From Shinella sp. CPCC 101442 (GTDB taxonomy: Bacteria; Pseudomonadota; Alphaproteobacteria; Rhizobiales; Rhizobiaceae), in NCBI RefSeq assembly GCF_024704725.1, contig NZ_JALIQS010000009.1, positions 89,937 through 153,936 of the forward strand: a stretch of 64,000 nt of DNA, written 5' to 3'. A program made the position numbers and the translations under genes. Positions within the stretch are counted from its first letter, which is position 1. Each line of letters begins with the position of its first letter. The notes below the pieces were generated by a model that saw only the letters and a program-made list of their open reading frames with translations, had not been told where the DNA came from and made no database searches. This document shows positions 27,091-36,630 of the stretch, in pieces.

Positions 27091-27106
27091 TGCGGTACGT
27101 ACCGCA
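27091..27106. promoter_or_regulatory. LacI-type operator before the isomerase gene
   Basis: TGCGGTACGTACCGCA is a perfect 16-bp palindrome with a central CG step, 56 bases before the isomerase ATG and after the terminator of the transporter operon. Its sequence differs from the TGTAAA-NN-TTTACA operator, so a different repressor probably binds. Confidence 0.68.
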
Positions 27107-27161
27107 AAAATTTCTGAGACGGGTCGCGAGGATCGGCCCGGTCCATGGGAGGAAGCCGATT

Positions 27162-28214
27162 ATGAAGACGATCAAGGGCCCGGCCCTGTTTCTTGCGCAG
27201 TTCGCCGGCGATGCCGCGCCGTTCAACTCCTGGGATTCCATTACCAAATGGGCCGCCGATATCGGCTACAAGGGTGTGCAGGTTCCGAGCTGGGACGCGC
27301 GCTTCATCGACCTGAAGAAGGCCGCCTCCTCCAAGACCTATTGCGATGAATTCGCCGGCAAGGCGCGCGAGAATGGCGTCGAGGTCACGGAGCTTTCCAC
27401 CCACCTGCAGGGCCAGCTCGTAGCCGTGCATCCCGCCTATGACGAAGCCTTCGACGGCTTTGCGGCGCCGGAGGTGCGTGGCAATCCGAAGGCGCGGCAG
27501 GAATGGGCCGTCGACCAGGTGAAGATGGCGCTCACGGCCTCAAGGCACCTCGGCATCGACGCGATGGCCAGCTTCTCCGGCGCCCTTGCCTGGCCGTTCG
27601 TCTATCCGTGGCCGCAGCGCCCCGCCGGCCTCGTCGAGACCGCTTTCGACGAACTGGCGAAACGCTGGAAGCCGATCCTTGATCACGCGGAGGATTGCGG
27701 CGTCGACGTCTGCTACGAGATCCATCCGGGCGAGGATCTGCATGACGGTATCACCTACGAGATGTTCCTGGAGCGCACCGGCAACCATGCCCGCGCCTGC
27801 ATGCTCTACGACCCCTCGCACTATGTGCTGCAGTGCCTCGATTATCTCGACAATATCGACATCTACAAGGACCGCATCCGCATGTTCCATGTGAAGGATG
27901 CCGAGTTCAATCCGACCGGCCGCCAGGGCGTCTACGGCGGCTATCAGGGCTGGGTCAACCGCGCCGGCCGCTTCCGGTCGCTGGGCGACGGCCAGGTCGA
28001 TTTCGGCGCCGTCTTTTCCAAGATGGCCGCCAACGATTTTGCCGGCTGGGCCGTGGTCGAGTGGGAATGCGCGCTGAAGCATCCGGAAGATGGCGCCCGT
28101 GAAGGGGCGGAATTCGTCAAGGCCCATATCATCCGCGTGACGGAAAAAGCCTTCGACGATTTCGCCGATGCCGGAACCGATCAGGCCGCGAACCGGCGTA
28201 TGCTGGGTCTTTAA
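27162..28214 (+). CDS. Sugar phosphate isomerase/epimerase-like TIM-barrel protein
   Basis: A 350-residue protein of the xylose isomerase-like TIM-barrel (AP endonuclease 2) superfamily. Candidate metal ligands lie in CYEIHPGEDLHDG, CMLYDPSHYVLQ, RIRMFHVKDAEF and the late VVEWECALKHP, the usual Glu-Asp-His-Glu pattern of the superfamily. GGGAGGAA lies 7 bases before ATG 27162; upstream in-frame codons are unlike protein. Its stop overlaps the ribosome site of the dehydrogenase gene, so the pair is one operon. The reaction is unknown: isomerisation, epimerisation or a beta-elimination of 3-keto sugars are all known for such pairs. Confidence 0.9.
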   Translation: MKTIKGPALFLAQFAGDAAPFNSWDSITKWAADIGYKGVQVPSWDARFIDLKKAASSKTYCDEFAGKARENGVEVTELSTHLQGQLVAVHPAYDEAFDGFAAPEVRGNPKARQEWAVDQVKMALTASRHLGIDAMASFSGALAWPFVYPWPQRPAGLVETAFDELAKRWKPILDHAEDCGVDVCYEIHPGEDLHDGITYEMFLERTGNHARACMLYDPSHYVLQCLDYLDNIDIYKDRIRMFHVKDAEFNPTGRQGVYGGYQGWVNRAGRFRSLGDGQVDFGAVFSKMAANDFAGWAVVEWECALKHPEDGAREGAEFVKAHIIRVTEKAFDDFADAGTDQAANRRMLGL

Positions 28215-28227
28215 GGAGGAACACGGA

Positions 28228-29412
28228 ATGGCAATCGAAGGTAGCGCAAGCGAAACGCGGGAACGCCGCATCCGGCTCGGCATGGTCGGCGGCGGGTCGG
28301 GCGCCTTCATCGGCGCGGTGCATCGCATGGCGGCGCGGCTCGATGATCACTATGAACTGGTGGCCGGCGCGCTCTCGTCCTCCCCTGAAAAGGCCGAGCA
28401 GTCGGCGCGCGAGCTGGGGCTCGACCCCGCGCGCAGCTATGGCAGCTTCAAGGAGATGGCGATCCGCGAGGCGAAGCTGAAGAACGGCATCGAGGCGGTG
28501 GCGATCGTTACGCCCAACCACGTGCATTACGAGGCCGCCAAAGAGTTTCTGAAGCGCGGCATTCATGTCATCTGCGACAAGCCGCTGACATCGACGCTGC
28601 CGGATGCCCGCAAGCTGAAGAAGCTTGCGGAGGAAAGCGATGCGCTCTTCGTGCTGACGCACAATTACACCGGCTATCCGATGGTTCGGCAGGCTCGCGA
28701 GATGGTCGCCAACGGTGAACTCGGCACCATACGCCTCGTGCAGATGGAATATCCGCAGGACTGGCTGACCGAGGACATCGAGAGCAGCGGCCAGAAGCAG
28801 GCCGCCTGGCGTACGGATCCCGCCAAGTCGGGTGCGGGCGGTTCCACCGGCGATATCGGCACGCATGCCTACAATCTCGGCTGCTTCGTGTCGGGCCTGG
28901 AGCTGGAAGAGCTTTCGGCCGATCTCGACAGCTTCGTGCCCGGGCGCAAGCTGGATGACAACGCGCATGTCATGATGCGCTTCAAGGAAAGGGACGGTGC
29001 TCGCGCCAAAGGCCTGCTGTGGTGCAGCCAGGTGGCGCCCGGCCATGAAAACGGCCTGAAGGTGCGCGTCTATGGCACCAAGGGCGGTCTCGAATGGGTG
29101 CAGGCCGATCCGAACTATCTCTGGTACACGCCCTTCGGCGAGCCCAAGCGCCTCATCACCCGAAACGGTGCCGGTTCCGGCGCCGCCGCCGGCCGCATGA
29201 GCCGCATTCCCTCCGGTCATCCGGAAGGCTATCTCGAAGGTTTCGCCAATATCTACTCGGAAGCCGCCCGCGCCATCTACGCCAAGCGTAACGGCGCCAA
29301 GGCCGATCCGGCGATCGTCTACCCGACGATCGATGACGGGCTGAAGGGCATGCTCTTCGTCGACGCCTGCGTGCAGTCGTCGAAGAGGAACGGGGCCTGG
29401 ATCAAGGTCTGA
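28228..29412 (+). CDS. Gfo/Idh/MocA-family NAD(P)-dependent sugar dehydrogenase
   Basis: A 394-residue oxidoreductase. The N-terminal Rossmann nucleotide site is LGMVGGGSGAFIGAVH, and the family's EKP-type catalytic motif appears as VICDKPLTS with the substrate-domain His in TGDIGTHAYNLG. AAGGAGGA lies 7 bases before ATG 28228. The 13-base gap after the isomerase gene and the shared operator upstream indicate a two-gene catabolic operon. Homologues oxidise inositol, glucosides at C3 or other sugars; which one applies here cannot be decided. Confidence 0.92.
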   Translation: MAIEGSASETRERRIRLGMVGGGSGAFIGAVHRMAARLDDHYELVAGALSSSPEKAEQSARELGLDPARSYGSFKEMAIREAKLKNGIEAVAIVTPNHVHYEAAKEFLKRGIHVICDKPLTSTLPDARKLKKLAEESDALFVLTHNYTGYPMVRQAREMVANGELGTIRLVQMEYPQDWLTEDIESSGQKQAAWRTDPAKSGAGGSTGDIGTHAYNLGCFVSGLELEELSADLDSFVPGRKLDDNAHVMMRFKERDGARAKGLLWCSQVAPGHENGLKVRVYGTKGGLEWVQADPNYLWYTPFGEPKRLITRNGAGSGAAAGRMSRIPSGHPEGYLEGFANIYSEAARAIYAKRNGAKADPAIVYPTIDDGLKGMLFVDACVQSSKRNGAWIKV

Positions 29413-29457
29413 GGCCTTTTGAGCATCGGCCGTCGCTGATGTCGGCGGCCGATGTGA

Positions 29458-30360
29458 TTACTCGAAAATGCTGCCGAGACGGAGCACCAGCTTCTTGTCG
29501 AAGAGGTGGCCGCGGTCGAACATCCAGTTGAGCGCGTCGCGCGTCGTCCAGGCGCGTTTGTAGGGGCGGGCGCTCGTCAGGGCCTCGAAGACGTCGCAAA
29601 CGGTGGAAAGCCGAATTTCCTGACCCAGCTGCTCGGCCTTCAGGCCGAGCGGATAGCCGCTGCCGTCGAGCACTTCATGATGGAAGCGGACGATATCGAG
29701 CGTCAGCGGCGATATATCGCCAAGTTCCTTCAGCAGCCGGTAGCCAATTTCGGGGTGGCCTCGCATCCGGCTCTTCTCCGCCGCCTCCAGTTGGCCGGCC
29801 TTGTTGAGAATGGCGTTCGGGATCATCAGCTTGCCGACATCGTGCAGAAGGCCGGCAACGCCGAGTTCGCGCACCATGGCGTCGTCGTAGTCGAGCGTCC
29901 GCGCAAGACGCATCATCAGTGCGCTGACGGCGAGCGAATGCATATAGGTGCCCTCGTCCTTGGACTTCAGGCGCGTGACTTTCAGGAAGACTTCGGGTGC
30001 GGCGTCGATGTGATCGCGAATCTCGTCGGCGACAGGCCCGAGCGTCTCGATCTTGAGGTCGCCGGCACGCACGGCTGCAAAGCTGTCGCGCAGCGCGCTG
30101 GTGCCTTGCCTGACGGCCTCCTGCGTGCGTTTCTGGTCCTCCGCCGTGACGACGGCATCCGCATCGATATCGATGGTGCTGCGTTGCGGATTGACCAGGG
30201 CATAGGCGGCGGATGTCGCGAGAATAGCGCGCACGGTTTCATCGGACTGAACGAGAAAACGCCTGCCGGAGAATTCGGCATTCGAACATTCCAGCGATTC
30301 GACGAACATGCCCTTTTTGACGAGATGCTTCGGAATTCTCCGTACCACGTTGGTCTCCAT
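29458..30360 (-). CDS. HD-GYP cyclic-di-GMP phosphodiesterase with N-terminal DUF3391
   Basis: A 300-residue cytoplasmic signalling enzyme. The N-terminal DUF3391 is recognisable by RRIPKHLVKKGMFVESLEC. The HD motif is in GLLHDVGKLMIP (173-174) and the GYP motif in HHEVLDGSGYPLGL (235-237), with further metal ligands in GHPEIGYRLL, so it should hydrolyse c-di-GMP. ATG 30360 is preferred to TTG 30411 because it starts the DUF3391 consensus, although neither has a strong ribosome site. It is divergent from the beta-glucosidase gene and stands alone. Confidence 0.9.
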   Translation of the reverse strand: METNVVRRIPKHLVKKGMFVESLECSNAEFSGRRFLVQSDETVRAILATSAAYALVNPQRSTIDIDADAVVTAEDQKRTQEAVRQGTSALRDSFAAVRAGDLKIETLGPVADEIRDHIDAAPEVFLKVTRLKSKDEGTYMHSLAVSALMMRLARTLDYDDAMVRELGVAGLLHDVGKLMIPNAILNKAGQLEAAEKSRMRGHPEIGYRLLKELGDISPLTLDIVRFHHEVLDGSGYPLGLKAEQLGQEIRLSTVCDVFEALTSARPYKRAWTTRDALNWMFDRGHLFDKKLVLRLGSIFE

Positions 30361-30495
30361 CCCCGCGTATTGGTAGTTTGCAGGAACAAAACCTAACCTT
30401 TGTTTAAGCAAGTCCTGTTTTAGTCCGCCTCTTTCGAAAGGCTCTGAAAATGCCGGCGTGGTAGCGAGCCATTGATTTTTGGCTATTCTGCCCTT

Positions 30496-30511
30496 ACTGC
30501 AACGTTGCAGT
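30496..30511. promoter_or_regulatory. LacI-type operator of the beta-glucosidase gene
   Basis: ACTGCAACGTTGCAGT is a perfect 16-bp palindrome with a central CG step, 40 bases before the beta-glucosidase ATG. No LacI gene is adjacent, so the regulator is probably encoded outside this locus. Confidence 0.7.
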
Positions 30512-30551
30512 GCCGCTGCGACCCTGCGCTGCCGATATCGAGAGACGTATC

Positions 30552-31928
30552 ATGATCGATTCCAAGACCCTTGCCGGCCGTTTTCCCGGTGATTTCGTGT
30601 TCGGTGTGGCAACCGCCGCCTTCCAGATCGAAGGGGCATCGAAACTGGATGGCCGCAAGCCATCGATCTGGGATGCGTTCTCCAACATGCCGGGCAGGGT
30701 CCATGGCCGCCACAACGGCGATGTCGCCTGTGATCACTACAACCGCCTGGAAGACGACCTCGATCTCATCCAGTCGCTCGGCGTCGAAGCCTACCGGTTC
30801 TCCATCGCCTGGCCGCGCATCATTCCCGAGGGAACGGGAGCGGTGAACGAAAAAGGCCTCGATTTCTACGACCGGCTGGTCGATGGCCTGAAGGCGCGCG
30901 GCATCAAGGCCTTCGCGACGCTCTACCACTGGGACCTGCCGCTGATGCTGGCGGGCGATGGCGGTTGGACGGCGCGCCAGACGGCCTATGCCTTCCAGCG
31001 CTATGCCAAGACGGTCATCGCCCGGATCGGCGACCGGCTGGATGCGGTGGCGACCTTCAACGAGCCCTGGTGCTCCGTCTGGCTGAGCCATCTCTACGGC
31101 ATTCACGCGCCCGGCGAACGCAACATGGATGCGGCGCTGCATGCGCTGCATTTCACCAATCTCGCGCATGGTCTCGGTGTTGCCGCCATCCGCTCCGAAC
31201 AGCCGAATCTCCCCGTCGGCCTCGTGCTGAACGCCCATTCCGTCTATGCCGGCAGCGACAGCGCGGCGGACCGGGATGCCGCTGCCCGTGCCAATGATTT
31301 CCACAACGGCGTCTTCTTCGGTCCGGTCTTCAAGGGCGCGTATCCGGAGCGTTTCCTCTCGGCCCTCGGTCACCGCATGCCGGAGATCGAACCGGGCGAC
31401 ATGGAGACGATCGCGCAGCCGCTCGACTGGTGGGGCCTCAATTATTACACGCCCATGCGCGTCGCGGACGATCCGTCCGGCGATGCGGATTTTCCGGCGA
31501 CGGTACCGGCCCCGCCGGTCGTGGACGTCAAGACGGATATCGGCTGGGAGGTGTTTGCACCGGCACTCGGCGATCTCATCCGCAAGCTCAATGCGGACTA
31601 TACGCTGCCCGATTGCTACATCACGGAGAATGGCGCCTGCTACAATATGGGCGTGGAAAACGGCGTGGTCGATGACCAGCCGCGCCTCGATTACATTTCC
31701 GACCATCTCGGCATCACGGCCGATCTTATCGGCGAAGGGTATCCGATGCGCGGCTACTTCGCCTGGAGCCTGATGGACAATTTCGAATGGGCGGAAGGCT
31801 ACCGGATGCGCTTCGGTATCGTGCATGTCGACTACGACACGCAGGTGCGCACGGTGAAGAAGAGCGGCCTTTGGTATAGCGAACTCGCCGGCCATTTCCC
31901 GAAGGGAAACCACAAGCCGGCCGAATAG
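30552..31928 (+). CDS. GH1 beta-glucosidase
   Basis: A 458-residue cytoplasmic glycoside hydrolase family 1 enzyme that releases glucose from beta-glucosides. The (beta/alpha)8 signature is near the start (FVFGVATAAFQIEG). The acid/base is Glu171 in TFNEPW and the nucleophile Glu359 in YITENGA. WAEGYRMRFGIVHVDY near the end is the aglycone and glucose O4/O6-binding segment of beta-glucosidases rather than phospho-glucosidases. GAGAG lies 7 bases before ATG 30552. A GC-rich 7-bp hairpin at 31916-31934 spans the stop codon without a T-run. It has its own promoter and operator. Confidence 0.96.
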   Translation: MIDSKTLAGRFPGDFVFGVATAAFQIEGASKLDGRKPSIWDAFSNMPGRVHGRHNGDVACDHYNRLEDDLDLIQSLGVEAYRFSIAWPRIIPEGTGAVNEKGLDFYDRLVDGLKARGIKAFATLYHWDLPLMLAGDGGWTARQTAYAFQRYAKTVIARIGDRLDAVATFNEPWCSVWLSHLYGIHAPGERNMDAALHALHFTNLAHGLGVAAIRSEQPNLPVGLVLNAHSVYAGSDSAADRDAAARANDFHNGVFFGPVFKGAYPERFLSALGHRMPEIEPGDMETIAQPLDWWGLNYYTPMRVADDPSGDADFPATVPAPPVVDVKTDIGWEVFAPALGDLIRKLNADYTLPDCYITENGACYNMGVENGVVDDQPRLDYISDHLGITADLIGEGYPMRGYFAWSLMDNFEWAEGYRMRFGIVHVDYDTQVRTVKKSGLWYSELAGHFPKGNHKPAE

Positions 31929-32020
31929 GCCGGCATACCAGGATCGCTCGTATTGGCATGAGAGCCGTAAAGGATTCATAACGCTTCTGCCGCATCATCC
32001 TTTCCTGGTCGGAGAACCTG

Positions 32021-34213
32021 ATGCGGCGGCTTGCACACCATCTTTCCAGTATGCTCGGCGCCCGGCGGCTCGCAGTCGTTCTTGGCGTGCTCGGCTCGTT
32101 CGCGGTCGTCGTCAGTCTCGCGACCGTGCTTGTCATGATGGCATTGGGTTTCCTCGCCAACCGGGCAAACGAACTGGACGAGGAGCGCACGCGCCAGACC
32201 GTGTTCGGTGCGCTCTCCTCCATGCGCAGCTCCATCGTCACGACGGCGCGCGATTATTCGGTCTGGGACGATGCGGTTGCTGGCGTCTACGGTACGCCCG
32301 ACATGCCCTGGCTCATCACCAATTTCGGTCTCGCCACCGAAGGCGGGCCTTTGTTCGACACCGTCTTCCTCGTCGACGAGAAGGGCGGCACGATGCTGGC
32401 CTATCGCAACGGCGCGCCCTTCGAGGCGGATGCGCAAAGCTTTGGCGGGGCGGCCTTCGAGACGATGCGCCGGGAGGTGGTGGAAGCGGGTCTCACATCC
32501 GGCAAGGAACTCGGCGCGTTCCTTCAGACGCCGAAAGGACCGGCGGTGGCCGCCGTTTCCGCTATCCGGCCGGTTTCCGATGCCGTCAAGGCGCCGGAGA
32601 ACGGTTTGCGCACGCTTTTCATCCTGCGCCATCTGACGCCCGCCCGCATCTCGAAGATTTCGGACAATTTCCTCGTGTCCGGTCTTCTTCTGACAGATAC
32701 GGCGCCTGCGAACGGCGATGCCGTTGCGCTCAACGATCCCGACGGCAGGGCGCTCGGCTATCTCTCCTGGACGCCGGAGGCGCCGGGCGACAAGAGCTAC
32801 GATCAGGTGCGCCCGCTCGTGCTTCTGGCTCTTGCCGGCGTGGTCGTCTTCTTCGCACTGCTGGTCCTGACCGGCGCCATCTTCGCAGTTCGCCTCAAGG
32901 CCGATGAGAATACGGCGCGCATGCAGGCCCTGACGGATCGGTTGAGTGGCTTGCGCAACCGCACCGGCCTCTATCTCGGTCTCGACGAGCTGAACGCGCG
33001 CGCAGCGATCGAGGCGCGCGATGTCCTGATGCTCTATCTCGATCTCGACGGCTTCAAGGACGTCAACGATTTCTATGGCCACGCCGTCGGCGACCGGCTC
33101 ATTCGAGGCGTCTCGGCCGGCCTGTCCCGTCTCGTGCCCGAAGATGCCATGCTCGCCCGTATCGGCGGCGACGAGTTCGCCATCGTGTTCCTTGCCGGCT
33201 CGGACGGTGCGGAAACCGAACGGCTGACACATGCGCTCCTCGACTTCTTCACCGAGCCTTTCGCCATCGGCGATCGCGTCGCCATCGTCGGTGCCAGCAT
33301 CGGCATTGCCGTCTCGCATCACGGCGCGGTGGCCGGCGAAGAACTCTTGCGGCGCGCCGACGTCGCCATGTATCGCGCAAAACATGCCGGCCGAGGCCGG
33401 GCCATGCACTACGAAACCTTGATGGACGACGACCGCGATGCACGCCGGGAAATGGAAGAGGCGTTGCGGATGGCGGTGGCGCGCGGTGAGATCGATGTCG
33501 TCTACCAGCCGATCGTCCGGGCACGCGGGCGCGATATCTGCGGCGTCGAGGCATTGGCCCGCTGGACGCGCGGAACCCAGCCGGTGCCGCCCGACGTCTT
33601 CATCCCGCTCGCCGAGGCGACCGGCATCATCGATGCGCTCGGCCCGATGATCCTCAAGCGGGCGTGTGAAGCGGCGCGGCAATGGCCCGATCTCGGCGTC
33701 TCGATCAACGTCTCCCCGGCGCAGTTCCGCAATCCCTATTTTCCGGACCAGGCGCTGGCGATCATAGCGGAAGCGGGAATCGAGCCGGCGCGCATCACGC
33801 TTGAAATCACCGAGGGCTATTTCATCCAGAATCCCGGCCGGGCGAAACTCGTCATGGACCGGCTGAAGGCGGGTGGCGTGCGCATCGCACTCGACGATTT
33901 CGGCGCCGGCTTCTCGTCGATCGGCTATCTCATCCGTTTCGGCTTCGACCGCATGAAGATCGACCGTTCGCTGACCATGGCCGGGCAGCAGTCGATCAAG
34001 GGTGGGGCGATGCTGCAGGCGACGGTGGCGCTGGCGGCCTCTTTCGACATGCCCGTCACGGCCGAGGGCGTGGAAACGGCCGAGCAGGCCGCCTTCCTGC
34101 ATCTGTGTGGCTGCGACCAGTTGCAGGGCTATTTCTATGGTCGGCCGATGAGCGAAAAGGCGATCTGCGACCTCATCGCCCCGCCGGCCGCCACGCAGAG
34201 CATCGCCGGCTGA
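32021..34213 (+). CDS. CHASE4-GGDEF-EAL cyclic-di-GMP signalling protein
   Basis: A 730-residue inner-membrane protein. A first helix (about 17-43) and a second (265-290) enclose a periplasmic CHASE4-type sensor (ARDYSVWDDAVAGVY). The GGDEF motif is intact (IGGDEF, 382-386) with no RxxD inhibitory site just before it. The EAL motif is intact (GVEALARW, 510-512), and later metal and catalytic segments are present (SINVSPAQFRN, LEITEGYF, ALDDFGAGFSS, KIDRS). It may therefore both make and degrade c-di-GMP in response to a periplasmic cue. It is monocistronic and convergent with trhO, whose stop is the next base. Confidence 0.94.
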   Translation: MRRLAHHLSSMLGARRLAVVLGVLGSFAVVVSLATVLVMMALGFLANRANELDEERTRQTVFGALSSMRSSIVTTARDYSVWDDAVAGVYGTPDMPWLITNFGLATEGGPLFDTVFLVDEKGGTMLAYRNGAPFEADAQSFGGAAFETMRREVVEAGLTSGKELGAFLQTPKGPAVAAVSAIRPVSDAVKAPENGLRTLFILRHLTPARISKISDNFLVSGLLLTDTAPANGDAVALNDPDGRALGYLSWTPEAPGDKSYDQVRPLVLLALAGVVVFFALLVLTGAIFAVRLKADENTARMQALTDRLSGLRNRTGLYLGLDELNARAAIEARDVLMLYLDLDGFKDVNDFYGHAVGDRLIRGVSAGLSRLVPEDAMLARIGGDEFAIVFLAGSDGAETERLTHALLDFFTEPFAIGDRVAIVGASIGIAVSHHGAVAGEELLRRADVAMYRAKHAGRGRAMHYETLMDDDRDARREMEEALRMAVARGEIDVVYQPIVRARGRDICGVEALARWTRGTQPVPPDVFIPLAEATGIIDALGPMILKRACEAARQWPDLGVSINVSPAQFRNPYFPDQALAIIAEAGIEPARITLEITEGYFIQNPGRAKLVMDRLKAGGVRIALDDFGAGFSSIGYLIRFGFDRMKIDRSLTMAGQQSIKGGAMLQATVALAASFDMPVTAEGVETAEQAAFLHLCGCDQLQGYFYGRPMSEKAICDLIAPPAATQSIAG

Positions 34214-35161
34214 TTATTTGCCGAGGTGGCGCTCGCCGCGTTGCTTCGCCAGATCCATCTGCTTCTGCCGCTGGCGAAAGCGCAGGCGATCTTCTTCGCT
34301 GCGCGTCGCGTGGCAATGCGAGCAGGATACGCCGGCTTCGTAGAGGGGAGACGTCATCTCCTCCGCCGTCAGCGGGTGGCGGCAGGCGCGGCAAAGCTTG
34401 AGCCTGCCTTCCTCCAGGCCGTGCAGCACGGAGACGCGCTCGTCGAAGACGAAGCAGGCGCCCTCCCACAGGCTTTCCTCCGGCGGCACTTCCTCGAGAT
34501 ACTTAAGGATGCCGCCCTTGAGGTGGTAGACCTCCTCGAAACCTTCTTCCTTCATGAAGGCCGTCGCCTTTTCACAGCGGATACCGCCGGTGCAGTACAT
34601 GGCAATCTTCGGCTTGTTGTGCAGGCCGGTATTGTTGCGCACCCAGTCCGGAAACTCGCGGAAGGTTTTCGTGTTCGGATCGATCGCGCCCTTGAATATG
34701 CCGATCGCGGTCTCGTAGTCGTTGCGCGTGTCGATGACGATCGTATCCGGATCCGAGATCAGCGCGTTCCAGTCGGCAGGCGCCACATAGGTGCCCACGG
34801 AGCGCGTGGGGTCGATATCCTCGACGCCCATGGTGACGATCTCTTTCTTCAGCCGCACCTTCATGCGCAGGAAGGGCATGTCGGCCGCATGGCTTTCCTT
34901 GTGCTCGAGGTCGGCAAATTCCGGCTGGCTGCGCAGGAAGGAAAGCACGCTGCGAATGCCGGCGGCGGGACCGGCGATCGTGCCGTTGATACCCTCATGG
35001 GCGAGCAGCAGCGTGCCGCGCACGCCGTTTTCCTCGCACAGTGCCTGCAACGGTGCGCGCAGCTCCGCAAAGCGCGGAACCGAGACGAAATGGTAGAGCG
35101 CGGCGACCAGGAAGCCGTCATTTGCTGCGGGTGAGGAAATCTCGTGTGCGATGTCTGTCAT
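34214..35161 (-). CDS. trhO: tRNA uridine(34) 5-hydroxylase, rhodanese-fold TrhO (YceA)
   Basis: A 315-residue enzyme of the YceA/TrhO family that hydroxylates uridine 34 in tRNA in an O2-dependent way. The order is an N-terminal ferredoxin-like domain, a rhodanese domain with active-site Cys190 in [11 protein letters not shown], and a C-terminal Cys cluster (LCRACRHP ... CSHCHA) that could bind zinc. The shorter length than E. coli TrhO (350) comes from a shorter tail. ATG 35161 starts the family's usual N-terminus, although the ribosome site is weak. The assignment rests on the CTGGIR motif and full-length similarity. Confidence 0.9.
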   Translation of the reverse strand: MTDIAHEISSPAANDGFLVAALYHFVSVPRFAELRAPLQALCEENGVRGTLLLAHEGINGTIAGPAAGIRSVLSFLRSQPEFADLEHKESHAADMPFLRMKVRLKKEIVTMGVEDIDPTRSVGTYVAPADWNALISDPDTIVIDTRNDYETAIGIFKGAIDPNTKTFREFPDWVRNNTGLHNKPKIAMYCTGGIRCEKATAFMKEEGFEEVYHLKGGILKYLEEVPPEESLWEGACFVFDERVSVLHGLEEGRLKLCRACRHPLTAEEMTSPLYEAGVSCSHCHATRSEEDRLRFRQRQKQMDLAKQRGERHLGK

Positions 35162-35222
35162 GGGGTCGCCACATACAGCTTTCGCGCTTTTCAGGCAATG
35201 CGGCGCGAAAGCGCGCCACCCG

Positions 35223-35708
35223 TTACGCCAGCTGGTGCAGGTGCGCGCCGTCGCTGGTGCCGAGCGCCATCGACTGGTTGGAATACTGGCTCTCGCCCGT
35301 TACTTCCCGGCCAACCCAGTTCGGCAGTTCCGGGTCGTCGTGGATCGAGGACAGCTCGACTTCCGCGATCACCAGTCCACGATGGGCGCCGCCATAGACG
35401 TCGACCTCCCAGACATAGCCGGCATGCGGCACCTTGTAGCGCACTTTCTCGATGATCGTGCCGACGGCGTGCCGCAGCATGTCGTCAGCCTCGTCGCGGC
35501 CGATCTCGACTTCATATTCGTCGCGAACGAGCGCGGTATGGCCGACTTTGATGGTGAGGCGGGCGCGCCCGTCGCCATAGATGCGAACGCGCAGCGACCG
35601 ATCGTCCTGAGCCACGATATAGGCTTGCCTTATGGCGACGCCTTCGTTTGCGAAGGTGCGCCATCGCTGGCCCGACACCAGGAACTTCCGCTCGATCTCT
35701 TTAGCCAT
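35223..35708 (-). CDS. CYTH-domain (triphosphate tunnel metalloenzyme) protein
   Basis: A 161-residue protein with the CYTH hallmark ExExK as EIERK (residues 4-8) in [11 protein letters not shown], and alternating charged strands ([35 protein letters not shown]) that line the tunnel. Bacterial members are usually inorganic triphosphatases; without a fused CHAD domain, this short form resembles the ygiF-like or NE1496-type group. ATG 35708 is dictated by the hallmark. It sits 60 bases upstream of trhO on the same strand and may be co-transcribed. Confidence 0.9.
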   Translation of the reverse strand: MAKEIERKFLVSGQRWRTFANEGVAIRQAYIVAQDDRSLRVRIYGDGRARLTIKVGHTALVRDEYEVEIGRDEADDMLRHAVGTIIEKVRYKVPHAGYVWEVDVYGGAHRGLVIAEVELSSIHDDPELPNWVGREVTGESQYSNQSMALGTSDGAHLHQLA

Positions 35709-35864
35709 AGGCTCGCTTTCGCTGTCTCTGAGATGGGCTTGGGCGAGGGGCAGACTACACGATAAGTGTGTCATGACAAGTCCATGAATCAGGCATAAGG
35801 CTCGACAGGACGTCGCAGACGCGGTATTTGCGTCTCAATTCAATCGTTTTAAAAGGTCCGTGCC

Positions 35865-36503
35865 ATGAGCGAGAAGAACGCCAAGCTCCTTTCCGTCCTG
35901 AAGCTGCAGCCAGTCGTGCCGGTGCTGGTCATCGACGACGTCAAGACGGCCGTGCCTTTGGCGCGGGCGCTGGTTGCCGGCGGCCTCAAGGCGATCGAAA
36001 TCACGCTGCGCACGCCGGCAGCGCTCGAAGCGATCCGCGCGGTTGCCAACGAGGTCGAGGGTGCCGTCGCCGGTGCCGGCACGATCCTCAATGCCGCGCA
36101 GTTCGAAGCGGCTGTCGAGGCCGGCTCGCAGTTCATCGTCAGCCCCGGCACGACCCAGGAGCTGATCGACGCCGCCGCCGATTCCGAAATCCCGCTGCTG
36201 CCCGGCGCTGCCACGGCAAGCGAGGTCATGGGCCTTCGCGAGGAGGGGTACCAGGTGCTCAAGTTCTTCCCGGCCGAACAGGCCGGTGGCGCGGCTTACC
36301 TGAAGTCGCTGTCCTCGCCGCTCGCCGGCACGCTGTTTTGCCCGACGGGCGGGATTTCGCTTTCGAATGCCCACGACTACCTCTCGCTGCCGAACGTCGT
36401 CTGCGTCGGCGGCTCCTGGGTCGCGCCGAAGGACCTTGTCGCCAAGGGCGATTGGGCCGGCATCGAAAAGCTTGCCGCGGAAGCCGCTGCCCTCAGGGGC
36501 TGA
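35865..36503 (+). CDS. eda: 2-dehydro-3-deoxyphosphogluconate (KDPG) aldolase
   Basis: A 212-residue class I aldolase of the Entner-Doudoroff pathway that splits KDPG into pyruvate and glyceraldehyde 3-phosphate. Catalytic Glu45 lies in AIEITLRT, and the Schiff-base lysine is Lys133 in VLKFFPAE. The phosphate site is CPTGGIS and GGSW. Length is typical. No edd or zwf is next to it, as is often so in rhizobia, where edd sits with zwf and pgl. A GC-rich hairpin (CGGGCG/CGCCCG, 36527-36547) follows. Confidence 0.95.
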   Translation: MSEKNAKLLSVLKLQPVVPVLVIDDVKTAVPLARALVAGGLKAIEITLRTPAALEAIRAVANEVEGAVAGAGTILNAAQFEAAVEAGSQFIVSPGTTQELIDAAADSEIPLLPGAATASEVMGLREEGYQVLKFFPAEQAGGAAYLKSLSSPLAGTLFCPTGGISLSNAHDYLSLPNVVCVGGSWVAPKDLVAKGDWAGIEKLAAEAAALRG

Positions 36504-36526
36504 ACAAGGTTCAATGGATTTGCAAG

Positions 36527-36547
36527 CGGGCGGCCTTCGGTCGCCCG
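36527..36547 (+). terminator. Probable terminator hairpin after eda
   Basis: CGGGCG and CGCCCG flank a TTCG-containing loop. It is followed only by TTATGCGTTTGT, so it is a weak intrinsic terminator. Confidence 0.5.
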
Positions 36548-36630
36548 TTATGCGTTTGTAATTCAGAACGGGCATTCCTATCTTGCCTTGCAGTCGGCCC
36601 TAGCGGTGACACGAGAAACGGAGACGCCCC

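Noticed and set aside
31916..31934. An intrinsic terminator at the beta-glucosidase stop
   Set aside because: GCCGGCC/GGCCGGC forms a stem over the stop codon, but no T-run follows, so it is noted only as a hairpin.
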